Positions 44,670 to 53,350 of a stretch of DNA of 64,000 bases are shown here, piece by piece. Origin of the DNA: Rhodobacteraceae bacterium EhC02 (GTDB lineage Bacteria > Pseudomonadota > Alphaproteobacteria > Rhodobacterales > Rhodobacteraceae); assembly GCA_001650895.1 (NCBI GenBank), contig LXYH01000045.1, positions 186,001-250,000 of the forward strand, read 5' to 3'. The stretch's first letter is position 1; each line of letters starts with the position of its first letter. Under the pieces are notes generated by a model. It was not told the origin of the DNA, did no database searches, and saw only the letters and a program-made list of their open reading frames with translations. The position numbers were made by a program, and so were the translations under genes.

Positions 44670-45497
44670 ATGCGCCGCCTGCCGTCCCCCACAATGCGCC
44701 TTGCGGCCATCCTTGGCCTGCTGCTTTTGTGCGTGGCGGCAGTACCAGCCTTTGCGCAGGATGCGGGCGGGTTGCTTGAATCGCTGTCGGGCGCGCTCAG
44801 CGATGCGCCCATCGGATCGGACGAGCGCGCAACGCTGAGCGGGCGCATCCTGCAACTGATCGCCCTGATGACGGTGCTGAGCATTGCGCCCGGCCTTCTG
44901 ATCATCATGACCTGTTTCACGGGCTTCGTGATCGTGTTCTCGATCCTGCGCTCGGCGCTTGGCCTCAACCAGACCCCCCCGAACATGGTGCTGACCAGCA
45001 TGGCGCTGTTCATGACCTTTTTCGTGATGCAACCCGTGTTCGAGGATGCATGGGAGGGCGGCCTGCGTCCGCTGCTGAACAATGCCATCACCGAGGAACA
45101 GGCGATCCAGCGGGTGGGCGCCCCCTTCAAGACCTTCATGTTCGCCAATACCCGCCCCAAGGATCTTGCGCTGTTCCGCGACCTGACCCGGCGCGACGAT
45201 GACACCGACGCCGCCGCCCTGCCCGCGCCGCAGACCGCCGAGGAGGCCGGCTGGCGCGAACTGGTCCCGGCCTTCATGATCTCGGAATTGCGCCGCGCCT
45301 TCACCATCGGGTTCCTGGTCTACCTGCCCTTCGTGGCGATCGACCTGATCGTCGCCTCGATCCTGATGAGTGCCGGCATGATGATGCTGCCCCCTGTCCT
45401 GATTTCGCTGCCCTTCAAGATCATCTTCTTCGTGCTGATCGACGGCTGGTACATGCTGGCCGGAAGCCTGATGGAAAGTTACCTGCCGCCCGGCTGA
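44670..45497 (+). CDS. fliP: flagellar export gate protein FliP
   Basis: The 275-residue protein has a cleavable signal peptide (to about AFA/QD), four membrane helices and FliP motifs: LSIAPGLLIIMTCFTGFVIV, NQTPPNMVLTSMALFMTFFV, and PAFMISELRRAFTIGFLVYLP. It is the core of the FliPQR gate, whose partners are encoded in the flgB operon. No fliO precedes it. The segment 185-200 is a short acidic insert. Confidence 0.95.
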   Translation: MRRLPSPTMRLAAILGLLLLCVAAVPAFAQDAGGLLESLSGALSDAPIGSDERATLSGRILQLIALMTVLSIAPGLLIIMTCFTGFVIVFSILRSALGLNQTPPNMVLTSMALFMTFFVMQPVFEDAWEGGLRPLLNNAITEEQAIQRVGAPFKTFMFANTRPKDLALFRDLTRRDDDTDAAALPAPQTAEEAGWRELVPAFMISELRRAFTIGFLVYLPFVAIDLIVASILMSAGMMMLPPVLISLPFKIIFFVLIDGWYMLAGSLMESYLPPG

Positions 45498-45550
45498 TGG
45501 CCCGGCCGGAGTTATGTCTGACGCCCAGTTAAGCCAAAAGGATCATCCCC

Positions 45551-46603
45551 ATGAGCACCACCACGATCGAACTCAGCGGCAACACACCTTCGGTGCGCGG
45601 TGGGCGCAAATTGCGGGGGCCCGAAAAGGCGGCGATCCTGTTTCTGTGCCTGGGCGAAAAGCGCGGGTCCGAGCTGATGAAGAAGCTTGACGATATCGAC
45701 ATCCAGAAGATCACGCGCGCGGTGTCCGGGCTTGGCGTCGTTCCTGCCCCGATGGTCGAGGAAGTGATGAGCGAATTCTCCGAGTCCATCGCAAACGGCG
45801 GCAGCGTCATCGGGTCGCTGTCCATCGCAGAGAACATGCTGCGCAGCTTCCTGCCGCCCGAGCAGGTGACATCGATCCTCAAGGAAATCCGCGGCCCACT
45901 GCAGGAACGCGATCTGTGGTCGCGGCTTGGCGCGATGAACGAGACGGTGCTGGCCGACTATCTGGACGGCGAGCATGATCAGACCGCCGCGGTGATCCTG
46001 TCCAAGCTTCCGACCGAGATTGCGGCCAAGGCCCTGACCCGGATGACCCCGGCCCGGATGCAGACCATCGTCGAGCGGATGATCACGATGAAGGCGGTAC
46101 CCGCCGACACGATGCGCCAGATCGAAGAGACCTTGCAGCAGGATCTGGTGGCCACCGCTGGTCAGCCCGGCGCCGCCGAGATGCAGCAGCGCATGGCGGA
46201 TCTGTTCAACAAGCTGGACCGAGACACGTTCGAGGCGCTGTCGGCCTCGCTTGAAAAGCGGATCCCGCAGGATTTCGGCACCATCCGGCAGAAGATGTTC
46301 ACCTTCGACGACCTCATGAAGCTGGACCTGCAAAGCCTTGCGCGGGTGATGCGCGGCCTGCAGGGCAATACCTTGCCATTGGCGCTGCGCGGCGCATCGA
46401 AGGAAATCCGGGATCAGTTCCTCGAGGCGCTTCCCGCCCGGTCGCGCGACATGCTGCTGGACGAGATGAACACCATGGGCGCCGTGCGGGGGCGCGATGT
46501 GCGCGCGGCGCAGGCCGCGATCGTGGATTGCGCGCGCGATCTTGCCGCGCAGGATGTCATCCGCCTGCCCAGCCTCGAGGACGAGGACGAGCTGATCGAA
46601 TGA
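45551..46603 (+). CDS. fliG: flagellar motor switch protein FliG
   Basis: The 350-residue protein has the N-terminal FliF-binding domain (KAAILFLCLGEKRGSELMKKL), the armadillo-like middle domain and a torque domain with FDDLMKLDLQSLARVMRGL and EALPARSRDMLLDEM, whose charged residues face the stator. It couples torque to the MS ring. It ends the fliF operon and converges, with a 6-base gap, on the DUF1217 gene. Confidence 0.95.
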   Translation: MSTTTIELSGNTPSVRGGRKLRGPEKAAILFLCLGEKRGSELMKKLDDIDIQKITRAVSGLGVVPAPMVEEVMSEFSESIANGGSVIGSLSIAENMLRSFLPPEQVTSILKEIRGPLQERDLWSRLGAMNETVLADYLDGEHDQTAAVILSKLPTEIAAKALTRMTPARMQTIVERMITMKAVPADTMRQIEETLQQDLVATAGQPGAAEMQQRMADLFNKLDRDTFEALSASLEKRIPQDFGTIRQKMFTFDDLMKLDLQSLARVMRGLQGNTLPLALRGASKEIRDQFLEALPARSRDMLLDEMNTMGAVRGRDVRAAQAAIVDCARDLAAQDVIRLPSLEDEDELIE

Positions 46604-46609
46604 TGCGCC

Positions 46610-47440
46610 TTAACGGTAGGGTTGGCGCGGCAGGCTGCTGATGACGCTGATATCAAGGGTGATGGGCACGAATTGCCCGCCGCCCGTGGCTGCGGTGACC
46701 ACACCGGACATGATCTGCACGGCGGCGTTCTGCGACACGCGCGCCGGATCGCGCGCATCAGCCGTGATCGCGTAAAGACGCTCCAGCCGCGCCCGTTCGT
46801 CCGGGTCCTGCAGTTTCTCCAGATCGTATTTCTTGGCGAAAAGCGCCGCCTGCTTGTCCACGTCGAGGCGCACCAATTCGTCGCTCAGGCCCAGTGCAGT
46901 GCGCATGAAGGCCGCCATGCCCCGATCCTTGAGAACATCGAACCATGTCTGGACATCGGGGGCCTTCTGCCGGAACTCCAGCACCTCGGCGACCCGTTCG
47001 CTGCGGACAGCCTCGGCGTTGATGAACTGCCTCTCGACATAGCGCGCAATGATGCCCTGCTGCCAGGACTGGTCATTGACCGAGCTGTTGCCCACGCCCT
47101 CGGGCCCGAAGCCCAGTTCGCGGTGCAATTCAAGGAAACGCGGATCCGTCAGACGCCTGACCAGCGAGGTGGAATCCCCCGGATCGCTTTCCAGCACCTT
47201 GCGGATCATGGCCTTGCCGAAGATCTGATCCTCGAGATCGAAGGCCTTCATCACGAAGACATAAAGCTCGCGGTCCGCGATCAGGTCATCGACCGTGCGG
47301 ATATCGCCGATCCGCTCGCGGAAGGCGGATATGGCCCGGCTGTGTTCGGCGCTGTCGCGAATGGCGGTGACGCGCGCGTCGCGCGTTGCATCGGCGATCT
47401 TGACCCCAAGCAGGGTTGAAACGCCGATGGCCCCTGTCAT
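46610..47440 (-). CDS. DUF1217 flagellar-cluster protein
   Basis: The 276-residue protein is mostly helical and matches the DUF1217 family, found with flagellar genes in alphaproteobacteria. Conserved-looking blocks include DLIADRELYVFVMKAFDLED, VRRLTDPRFLELH and AFMRTALGLSDELVRLDVDKQ. No membrane helix or signal peptide is visible. Some related proteins are exported by the flagellar system. Its ATG overlaps the flbT stop, so it is read with the flagellin-control genes. The function is unknown. Confidence 0.85.
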   Translation of the reverse strand: MTGAIGVSTLLGVKIADATRDARVTAIRDSAEHSRAISAFRERIGDIRTVDDLIADRELYVFVMKAFDLEDQIFGKAMIRKVLESDPGDSTSLVRRLTDPRFLELHRELGFGPEGVGNSSVNDQSWQQGIIARYVERQFINAEAVRSERVAEVLEFRQKAPDVQTWFDVLKDRGMAAFMRTALGLSDELVRLDVDKQAALFAKKYDLEKLQDPDERARLERLYAITADARDPARVSQNAAVQIMSGVVTAATGGGQFVPITLDISVISSLPRQPYR

Positions 47441-47916
47441 GGCCGCGCCGCCGTGGACATCAGTTCGGTGGCGGCAGACAGCTTGGGCGCCATCGGCGGC
47501 GGTGACTCGCCATCCGCCGCCTTCACGCGCATGCGTTCGAACAGGTCTTCCTCGTGGCGCATCACGGGACGCAGGGCGCGCAGGGCCTTGTAATAGTCGC
47601 CGATGCTGACGAAGTTCGCCGCCTCGAAGATCAGGCCCATGTTGGCGCCGCCGAAAACCGTTGCCAGAACGGCAAGTTGCTTCTGGATCGGCGTGACCAG
47701 ATCATCGCGCAGATCGGCCCGTGTCAGGGCCGTCTGGATCAGGAAATAGACCAGCCGCACGGGTGTCGCGATGCCATCGGGATCAAGCAGGTCCTGCCCA
47801 CGGATCACGTCGGCCTGGCTTTCGATGGTCAGCACATGGCGACGGCCCGAGTTGCAGATCGCGCAGCCGTTGACGATGATCCGCTCGTCCGGCTTGAGGG
47901 TCAGTTTCAGCGCCAT
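47437..47916 (-). CDS. flbT: flagellin post-transcriptional regulator FlbT
   Basis: The 159-residue protein matches FlbT: MALKLTLKPDERIIVNGC, the LTIESQADVIRGQDLL block and ALRALRPVM near the C-terminus. FlbT binds the flagellin mRNA 5' leader and lowers translation until the hook is done. It lies 4 bases from flaF and close to the flagellin gene, whose leader holds a stem-loop at 49365-49381. An upstream open frame in the same phase lies within flaF and was rejected as the start. Confidence 0.93.
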   Translation of the reverse strand: MALKLTLKPDERIIVNGCAICNSGRRHVLTIESQADVIRGQDLLDPDGIATPVRLVYFLIQTALTRADLRDDLVTPIQKQLAVLATVFGGANMGLIFEAANFVSIGDYYKALRALRPVMRHEEDLFERMRVKAADGESPPPMAPKLSAATELMSTAARP

Positions 47917-47920
47917 GGTG

Positions 47921-48370
47921 TCACCTGCCCTGATAGGCGGGCTGCGCCGCGACCACGGGTTGAGGCGCCTCGGCGGCGGGTGTGGCCGAAAGCCCGGCCA
48001 GGATCGACCGGTTGATTTCGGCAAGGGCCCGCACACCCGGCTTGCCGCCCATGATGTCGGCAGTCTGCCGGTCGACCCAGATGGCCAGCGACACCAGTCC
48101 GGCGCGCAAATCGGGCGACAGCGCGTTTCCGGGCAGGGCAAGGTCGTATTTCAGTTCGGTCCAGAATTTCTGGTTCTCGGCCAGCGCGTCGCGCAGCCCG
48201 CCCGAGAGGATGCCCAGGCGGTCGGCTGCGGTGGTGGCCGTATCGAAGGCGCAATGCGCCTCGAGTGCGCCCGTCAGGCGCGACAGGATGCGGCGTTCGA
48301 TCTGGCGGGGGGATTCACTGTGACGGATCGTGGTCTTGTAGGCTGCAAGGCTCATGCGTTCTGCTTTCAT
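47921..48370 (-). CDS. flaF: flagellin-secretion regulator FlaF
   Basis: The 149-residue protein matches FlaF. It shows AAYKTTIRHSESPRQIERRIL near the start, the LTGALEAHCAFDT block, and LRAGLVSLAIWVDRQTADIM. FlaF promotes flagellin synthesis or secretion and works against FlbT. An internal ATG at 48355 (MSLAAYK) is an alternative start. It stands between flbT and the flagellin gene. Confidence 0.9.
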   Translation of the reverse strand: MKAERMSLAAYKTTIRHSESPRQIERRILSRLTGALEAHCAFDTATTAADRLGILSGGLRDALAENQKFWTELKYDLALPGNALSPDLRAGLVSLAIWVDRQTADIMGGKPGVRALAEINRSILAGLSATPAAEAPQPVVAAQPAYQGR

Positions 48371-48447
48371 GTCGTCCCGGTCTTCTGATCGGGATGTTTC
48401 GGGGAACTGTTCCGGGCGACCTGCCTGTCAGTTCTTATGTCCGAGGT

Positions 48448-48476
48448 GGCAGGGGGCCCGATCAAGGCCCCCCGCC
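48448..48476 (-). terminator. hairpin downstream of flagellin gene
   Basis: On the minus strand GGCGGGGGGCC and GGCCCCCTGCC pair over 11 bases with one G-U wobble in RNA, around a 7-base loop, 37 bases after the flagellin stop. No T-run follows. It may stabilise the abundant flagellin mRNA and reduce readthrough to flaF-flbT. Confidence 0.5.
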
Positions 48477-48511
48477 TGTGCCTGTATGTCTGCTCTAGCT
48501 CAGATCAACGT

Positions 48512-48532
48512 CCTCAGCGAAAAAGGCTGAGG
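48512..48532 (-). other. stem-loop across the flagellin stop codon
   Basis: CCTCAGC and GCTGAGG form a perfect 7-bp stem with a 7-base loop of Ts on the minus strand, covering the last codons and stop of the flagellin gene. It may act in mRNA stability. No T-run follows, so it is not a classical terminator. Confidence 0.35.
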
Positions 48533-49332
48533 ATGTTCTGCGGGTTCTGGTTGGCGATCGCCAGGGACTGCGTGGCCAGCTGCTGCTGGACCTGCAGCGC
48601 CTGCAGGCGCGCCGCCTCTGCTTCCATGTCCGCATCGACCATGCCGCCGATACCGCTATCCAGACGATCGGTCAGCGTCGCCAGGAAGCTCTGCTGGTTC
48701 TCGATGGCCTTTTCCGTGATACCAAGGTCGGTCGCGTAAGCGATCATCAAGTCAAGCTGATCGCGCGAGGTGTTCACACCGGCTGCGTCAAACGTCGCCG
48801 TTGCCGGAATCAGTGCGGTCACCAGGGCGCTTACGTCGACCGTGGTCAGGGTCAGTGTGCTTGCCTCAAGTGCGGCAGCACCGCGGAACAAGCCCGTGGT
48901 CACGGTCTTGGTGCCGGCAGTTGCCGTAACAAGATCTTCACCGTTGAAATTGGACTGATCCAGGATGTTTTGCATCTGCGCTGCAAGAGCCACCAGTTCT
49001 TCGCGGACCAGCGCCTGATCAGCCGTCGGCAGGTTGACCGCGAAAGTCTGGCGGTCGATGTACTGCTTGGCCAGATCGACCACGGCCTCGACACCCAGAC
49101 GCGCGGTGGCGACCGAGTTCTTGGCCAGGGTCATGCCTTCATTCACAGATTTGTTCAGCGAACTGTCCGAGTTCATCGTCTCGGAAATCGAAAAATACGC
49201 CGCGTTGTCCTTGGCAGTGCTGACCTTGAGGCCAGAGCTGACCCGGTCCTGCGTGCTGGTGAGGCTGTTGTTGATGTTGCGCAGCGTGGTCAGCGCGTTC
49301 ATCGCGGCGGAGTTGGTAATGATCGAGCTCAT
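48514..49332 (-). CDS. fliC: flagellin
   Basis: The 272-residue flagellin has the conserved D0/D1 regions: MSSIITNSAAMNALTTLRNI at the start, then STAKDNAAYFSISETM, and the C-terminal LQVQQQLATQSLAIANQNPQ followed by LFR. The variable middle is short (about 60 residues), so the filament surface domain is minimal, as in other alphaproteobacteria. The 5' leader holds a stem-loop at 49365-49381. GGGGAATT precedes the ATG. It sits upstream of flaF-flbT. Confidence 0.95.
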   Translation of the reverse strand: MSSIITNSAAMNALTTLRNINNSLTSTQDRVSSGLKVSTAKDNAAYFSISETMNSDSSLNKSVNEGMTLAKNSVATARLGVEAVVDLAKQYIDRQTFAVNLPTADQALVREELVALAAQMQNILDQSNFNGEDLVTATAGTKTVTTGLFRGAAALEASTLTLTTVDVSALVTALIPATATFDAAGVNTSRDQLDLMIAYATDLGITEKAIENQQSFLATLTDRLDSGIGGMVDADMEAEAARLQALQVQQQLATQSLAIANQNPQNILSLFR

Positions 49333-49364
49333 GGTAATTCCCCTTCTAGGGCTGTGATGTTGAA

Positions 49365-49381
49365 ATCGTCATTCTGACGAT
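49365..49381 (-). promoter_or_regulatory. stem-loop in flagellin leader
   Basis: ATCGTCA and TGACGAT form a perfect 7-bp stem with a 3-base loop, 32 bases before the flagellin ATG. FlbT is known to bind flagellin leader RNA in Caulobacter; this structure is a candidate site here. That use is inference. Confidence 0.4.
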
Positions 49382-49454
49382 AGACGGCAGGGACCTTGAT
49401 GGGCTTTTGCCGTGAAGGGAGATTGGCCGCGGGGGTTAAGGCCGGGTTAACGTT

Positions 49455-49850
49455 TCAGACAGAACGGTCGAGACGCTCCAGCGGGACCGGTTCAGCGGCG
49501 CGCGCCTTGCCCTTTTCACCGTAGATCCCGCCCAATCCATGCCGATCCCGGATGCGGATGATCTCGGACAGCATCGCGGCTGTGGCCTGGGTCATGCGCT
49601 CCAGAAGCATCCGGTCCGTCTCGATCAGTTCCTGCAGGTTCGCGATGCGCCCGCGCAGCGCCATATCTGGCGGGTCAGCCGCAAGGGCTTCGGCGATGGA
49701 GGGGCCGGCGGCCTCGAGCGTGGCGCTCAACTCGGCCTTGCGGGCAGCAAAGGCGTCCACCTGCCCCAGATCGCCGCGACGGATCGCCACGATCTCGTCC
49801 TGCAGGAGCCGCATCAATGCATCCAGCGCCTGTCTGTCTATGTCCGTCAT
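49455..49850 (-). CDS. small helical flagellar protein, possibly FlgN-like chaperone
   Basis: The 131-residue protein is acidic and helical, with LDALMRLLQDEIVAIRRGDL near the start and LQELIETDRMLLERMTQATA in the middle, the two-helix pattern of FlgN-type chaperones for FlgK/FlgL. Similarity is weak and the call rests on pattern and place. Its ATG overlaps the stop of the FlgJ-like gene. FlgK and FlgL are encoded nearby. It could instead be an unrelated coiled-coil protein. Confidence 0.6.
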   Translation of the reverse strand: MTDIDRQALDALMRLLQDEIVAIRRGDLGQVDAFAARKAELSATLEAAGPSIAEALAADPPDMALRGRIANLQELIETDRMLLERMTQATAAMLSEIIRIRDRHGLGGIYGEKGKARAAEPVPLERLDRSV

Positions 49851-50155
49851 TCTTCCCCCTTGCCTGCGCGATAGGCGTCAATGCCTGCTTCTATGCTGCG
49901 GGCGATGCCGGTGCCGCCGTGGCTGGCGATTTCTTCGGCAAAGGCCCGCGCCAGGAAACTGCGCCAGGTGTCTTCGCCATGACCGCCGCCGAATTCACCG
50001 GCTGTGGTGCCGCGCATCATTTCCTCGACTGCCTGCGACAGGAACACGACCTCGAACTCAAAGGCCGCGCGGGCGGCATCGGTCGCGGCGCTGCGGGTGG
50101 TCGATATGGTGGTCTGCTGCACGGGGCGGGCAGGCTGCGGGCCTGTCGTCTCCAT
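49847..50155 (-). CDS. rod-binding protein, FlgJ N-terminal domain only
   Basis: The 102-residue protein matches the rod-binding half of FlgJ: AAFEFEVVFLSQAVEEMMRG and a C-terminal FLARAFAEEIASHGGTGIAR. There is no muramidase half; the separate SltF-like enzyme at 34116-35066 would supply that activity, as in Rhodobacter. It caps the growing rod. It is coupled by ATGA overlaps to flgI upstream and the FlgN-like gene downstream. Confidence 0.85.
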   Translation of the reverse strand: METTGPQPARPVQQTTISTTRSAATDAARAAFEFEVVFLSQAVEEMMRGTTAGEFGGGHGEDTWRSFLARAFAEEIASHGGTGIARSIEAGIDAYRAGKGEE

Positions 50156-51282
50156 CAGATGATCTCCAGATCGGCATGCAGGGCGCCGGCGGCCTTGATC
50201 GCCTGCAGGATCGAGATTGTCTGCGTCGCGCCCAAGCCGATGGCGTTGAGCCCATCCACAAGGCGCTGCAGGCTCACGTCGCCTTCCAGCACGGTGAATT
50301 GCGTCTCGCGTTCCTGCACTTGCACGTTGGTCTGCGGCACAACGACCGTTTCACCGATCGAGAAGGGTTCGGGTTGGCTGACCTCGATTTCCTCGCGGAC
50401 GATGACGGTCAGACCGCCTTGGCTGACCGCGACATTGGCGATCCTGACCTCTGAACCGATGACGATGGTGCCTGATCGCGCGTCGATCACCACCTTGGCG
50501 ATGCTGTCCGGTTCGACCCGCAGGGATTCGATCTGGGACATCAGGCCGAAGATGTCGGCCTTGCCGTTGGGGCGCACTTCGACGGTGCCTGGATCAAGCG
50601 CAATGGCGCTGCCGGGACCGACCGAACGGTTGATGGCCTCTTCGACCCGCGCGGCTGTCGTGAAATCGGGCGTTCTGAGCGCGATACGAATGCTGTTGAG
50701 CGAGTTGAAGGCCAGCTCGACCTCGTTCTCGACGGTGGCGCCGTTTTCGATCCGGGCGACGGTCGGCACGCCCTCGACGATGCTGGCGTTGATGCCTTGC
50801 GCGGCATATCCGGCCACGGCGATCGGCCCCTGCGCCACGGCATAGACGGCACCATCCGCACCGGCCAGCGGCGTCACGATCAGCGTGCCACCCCGCAAGG
50901 ACGAGGCATCGCCCAGAGATGACACGACAACGTCGATGGTCGATCCGCGCCGCGCGAAAGGCGGCAACATCGCGGTGACCATGACGGCGGCGGTGTTTTC
51001 GGTGCGCATCGTTTCATTGGACAGGTTGCCCACGCCCAGACGCTCCAGCATGCCTTCGATGGATCGCTGGGTGAAGGGGCTGTTGCGCAGACGGTCGCCG
51101 GTGCCGTTCAGACCGACCACAAGGCCGTAGCCGACCAGCTGGTTCTCGCGCACGCCTTCGAAAACGGCGATGTCCTTGATCCGCACATCAGCCTGAACCG
51201 GCGCCGGGGCACTGCCCACGGCCAATGCAATCGCCACGAGCGTGGCAATCAAACGTTTCGAATGGCGCATTTCTGAACGCAT
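50155..51282 (-). CDS. flgI: flagellar P-ring protein FlgI
   Basis: The 375-residue exported protein has a signal peptide to about VQA/DVRIK and FlgI motifs: ENQLVGYGLVVGLNGTGD, a long region with TAAVMVTAMLPPFARRGS, and a conserved C-terminal LNAIGLGATQTISILQAIKAAGAL. It forms the P ring. The start at 51282 is chosen over 51270 and over a far-upstream ATG at 51375 in the AT-rich promoter. It leads a seven-gene minus-strand block. Confidence 0.93.
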   Translation of the reverse strand: MRSEMRHSKRLIATLVAIALAVGSAPAPVQADVRIKDIAVFEGVRENQLVGYGLVVGLNGTGDRLRNSPFTQRSIEGMLERLGVGNLSNETMRTENTAAVMVTAMLPPFARRGSTIDVVVSSLGDASSLRGGTLIVTPLAGADGAVYAVAQGPIAVAGYAAQGINASIVEGVPTVARIENGATVENEVELAFNSLNSIRIALRTPDFTTAARVEEAINRSVGPGSAIALDPGTVEVRPNGKADIFGLMSQIESLRVEPDSIAKVVIDARSGTIVIGSEVRIANVAVSQGGLTVIVREEIEVSQPEPFSIGETVVVPQTNVQVQERETQFTVLEGDVSLQRLVDGLNAIGLGATQTISILQAIKAAGALHADLEII

Positions 51283-51479
51283 GGCGGTCGCCGTCCCCTG
51301 CGGCCCCGGACAGGGGCCACCTTGATTGAAGTAAAACAATGAGTTCATGATAAATTCAAGTATAGATTTAAACAATGCTTGTGTTTTTTTCCTATATAGT
51401 CATGTATAGTGATGATTAACAATGTCGGCACGGGATTTATATATGCCTCGCTGCCGATCGGCAGCGAAGGGCAAGCAGG
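51283..51479. promoter_or_regulatory. divergent flgI/ftcR control region with TCATG motifs
   Basis: This 197-bp gap is AT-rich from about 51330 to 51450. It holds TTCATGAT at 51344-51351 and TCATGTATA at 51400-51408, related to TTTCATGAAA before flgB and TCATGTATA before flgF. It should contain the promoters of both flanking operons. No clear -35/-10 pair was assigned. Confidence 0.45.
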
Positions 51480-52268
51480 ATGCACATCTACCTTTACGAG
51501 CCACGCGACGATCGTGCGGCCAGCATCTCAGCCGAACTGCGCACCGCAAGGATGATACCGGTCCGCATCGCAGATACGTTCTTTCAGCGCGACCTGGGGT
51601 TGTTGAACCGCGAAGGGCATGACACGCGCCCGCTTCTTCTGGCCGACAGCAGCGCCGTTCTTGACCAGATCGGCAGGCTGCGGGGCGCGGGGTGCCGCAA
51701 TCCGATCATCGTCATGCGGGATCTGCGCAATGCACGCGCGGCGGCACAGGTGCTTGATCATGGGGCCGATGATGTCATCGTCATCCCCCTCAAGGGGGTC
51801 GAGCTGCGCTCGCGCATCAATTCGATCATGCGCCGCGCCCACGGGCATGCCGCGCAAAGCGTCAGGATCGGCGCGGTCACGGCCTATTTCGACGGGCGCG
51901 ACCCCGAGGTCGCCGGGGAACGGGTGTTCCTTTCGGGACGCGAACATGCGGTTTTCACGCAGCTGGCGCTGAACGCGCGCAAGGTCGTGTCCAAGGCCGC
52001 GATCTATGACGCGGTCTACGGGATGGCCGAAGAACAACCCTTCGACAAGGTGATCGACGTCTACATCTGCAAGATCCGCAAGAAGTTCGACTCGGCCGCA
52101 GGCCCCGGACACCGCTATATCGAAACGGTGCATGGCCGGGGCTACAAGCTGTCCGCGCCCAAGCAGACGGTGGATGATATGGACCTGCATGCGGACACCA
52201 TTCCCGGCGTGCCGGACGGCGTCAGCGCGCGGGCGCTGAAAACCCGTTTACATGAAGTTCAGGAATGA
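51480..52268 (+). CDS. ftcR: OmpR-type flagellar regulator, FtcR/Rem-like
   Basis: The 262-residue protein has a receiver-like domain (1-115) and a winged-helix DNA-binding domain (about 125-228, with LSGREHAVFTQLALN and HGRGYKLS). It matches FtcR of Brucella and Rem of Sinorhizobium, activators of flagellar genes. The receiver keeps an aspartate at position 56, but the conserved lysine of strand 5 is Ile102 (GADDVIVIPL), so phosphorylation control is doubtful. It is divergent from flgI and overlaps the flgL end by 21 bases. Confidence 0.85.
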   Translation: MHIYLYEPRDDRAASISAELRTARMIPVRIADTFFQRDLGLLNREGHDTRPLLLADSSAVLDQIGRLRGAGCRNPIIVMRDLRNARAAAQVLDHGADDVIVIPLKGVELRSRINSIMRRAHGHAAQSVRIGAVTAYFDGRDPEVAGERVFLSGREHAVFTQLALNARKVVSKAAIYDAVYGMAEEQPFDKVIDVYICKIRKKFDSAAGPGHRYIETVHGRGYKLSAPKQTVDDMDLHADTIPGVPDGVSARALKTRLHEVQE

Positions 52269-53333
52269 CAGCCGCGACAGCCGCGACGTGACGGCATATG
52301 TGGCCTCAAGCTGGGTTTGCAGGCTGTTGAGGCGCGTCGCCGCTTCATAAGGGTCCACCCCTTCCAGCGACAGAACCTGGCTGTTGTAGAGGTCCTGACG
52401 ATCGCGCTGCGTGGACAGGGTCTGCTCGACCACCTGTTGCTGGGTGCCAAGACGGGTTTCCACGTCGAGCAGACCGGAAATGCCATCGGACACCGCGTTG
52501 ACGGCCGCCCCGACCCAGACGCGGTAGGCCTCGGGATCGGCGATTTCGGCGGGATCGGTCGTGGCGATCATCGCAAGCCCGCGCAACAGGTCGGTAAAGG
52601 CCGGATCATTCGCCTGGATACCGTAGGCCAGCACCGTCGTCTCGTCGAGGCGGGCCGTCACGCGGGGCGAGGGCGAACCGTCGGTTGCGACAAGGGGCGT
52701 TCCGTTGAAGAATGTGCTTTCGAACCGCTCTTCGGCAGGCAGCACGGTGGCGGCGCTGGCATAGATTTCGGCCAGGCGCGCGGCCTTGGCGGTGGCATCG
52801 GCGGCGTCCGTGATACCCGCCCCGATCGTCGTGGCCAGCACGTCGCGCGGCGCAAGACCGGTGTCGGGGTTCACGGCATCCCATCGCTGCAGCGGCAGTT
52901 GCGCACTGTCGGTCCCGGCAAAGAGGGGCACACCCAGGAACGAGGTGTTGATCTGCCCTGTCAGCCGTTCCAGCACAACCCGCGCCGCGCGCTGCAATTC
53001 ACCCGCCGTCTGTGTCGGCGATTCAAGATTGCTGGCGGCAAGGTCCAGGAACCCCTGTGCCGTGTCCCGCGCCTGTCGCAGGGTCAGGGCCGTCAGGTCC
53101 AGCCGGTTGGCCAGCATCTCGTTCGAGGAAATGAACGTCTCGTTCCGGGCCATGCTGGAGCGCAGCGCCAGCGCCTCGGACGAGCGCATGCCGAGGGCGC
53201 GGAAGATATCCGCCTTCATTCCGGTCGTGGCTTCCTGCCCGGCCTGCGTCAGCCGCTGGTTCAGGTCAGCCGCCACCCTGCGCTGCGAGACAAGCGCATC
53301 AAGGGTGGACATCGTGCGAACGGTTCCGATCAT
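52248..53333 (-). CDS. flgL: hook-filament junction protein FlgL
   Basis: The 361-residue protein has flagellin-like ends: STLDALVSQRRVAADLNQRL near the start and LQTQLEATYAVTSRLSRLSF at the end, with a conserved GVPLFAGTD block. It links hook-associated FlgK to the filament. The start at 53333 is chosen because the longer frame upstream overlaps flgK and is unconserved. Its last 21 bases overlap the end of ftcR on the other strand. Confidence 0.9.
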   Translation of the reverse strand: MIGTVRTMSTLDALVSQRRVAADLNQRLTQAGQEATTGMKADIFRALGMRSSEALALRSSMARNETFISSNEMLANRLDLTALTLRQARDTAQGFLDLAASNLESPTQTAGELQRAARVVLERLTGQINTSFLGVPLFAGTDSAQLPLQRWDAVNPDTGLAPRDVLATTIGAGITDAADATAKAARLAEIYASAATVLPAEERFESTFFNGTPLVATDGSPSPRVTARLDETTVLAYGIQANDPAFTDLLRGLAMIATTDPAEIADPEAYRVWVGAAVNAVSDGISGLLDVETRLGTQQQVVEQTLSTQRDRQDLYNSQVLSLEGVDPYEAATRLNSLQTQLEATYAVTSRLSRLSFLNFM

Positions 53334-53350
53334 GATCCTGTCCTTTCCGG

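Noticed and set aside
49333-49454. Sigma-28 promoter for flagellin
   Set aside because: I looked for TAAA-N15-GCCGATAA on the minus strand; only scattered partial matches with wrong spacing were seen.
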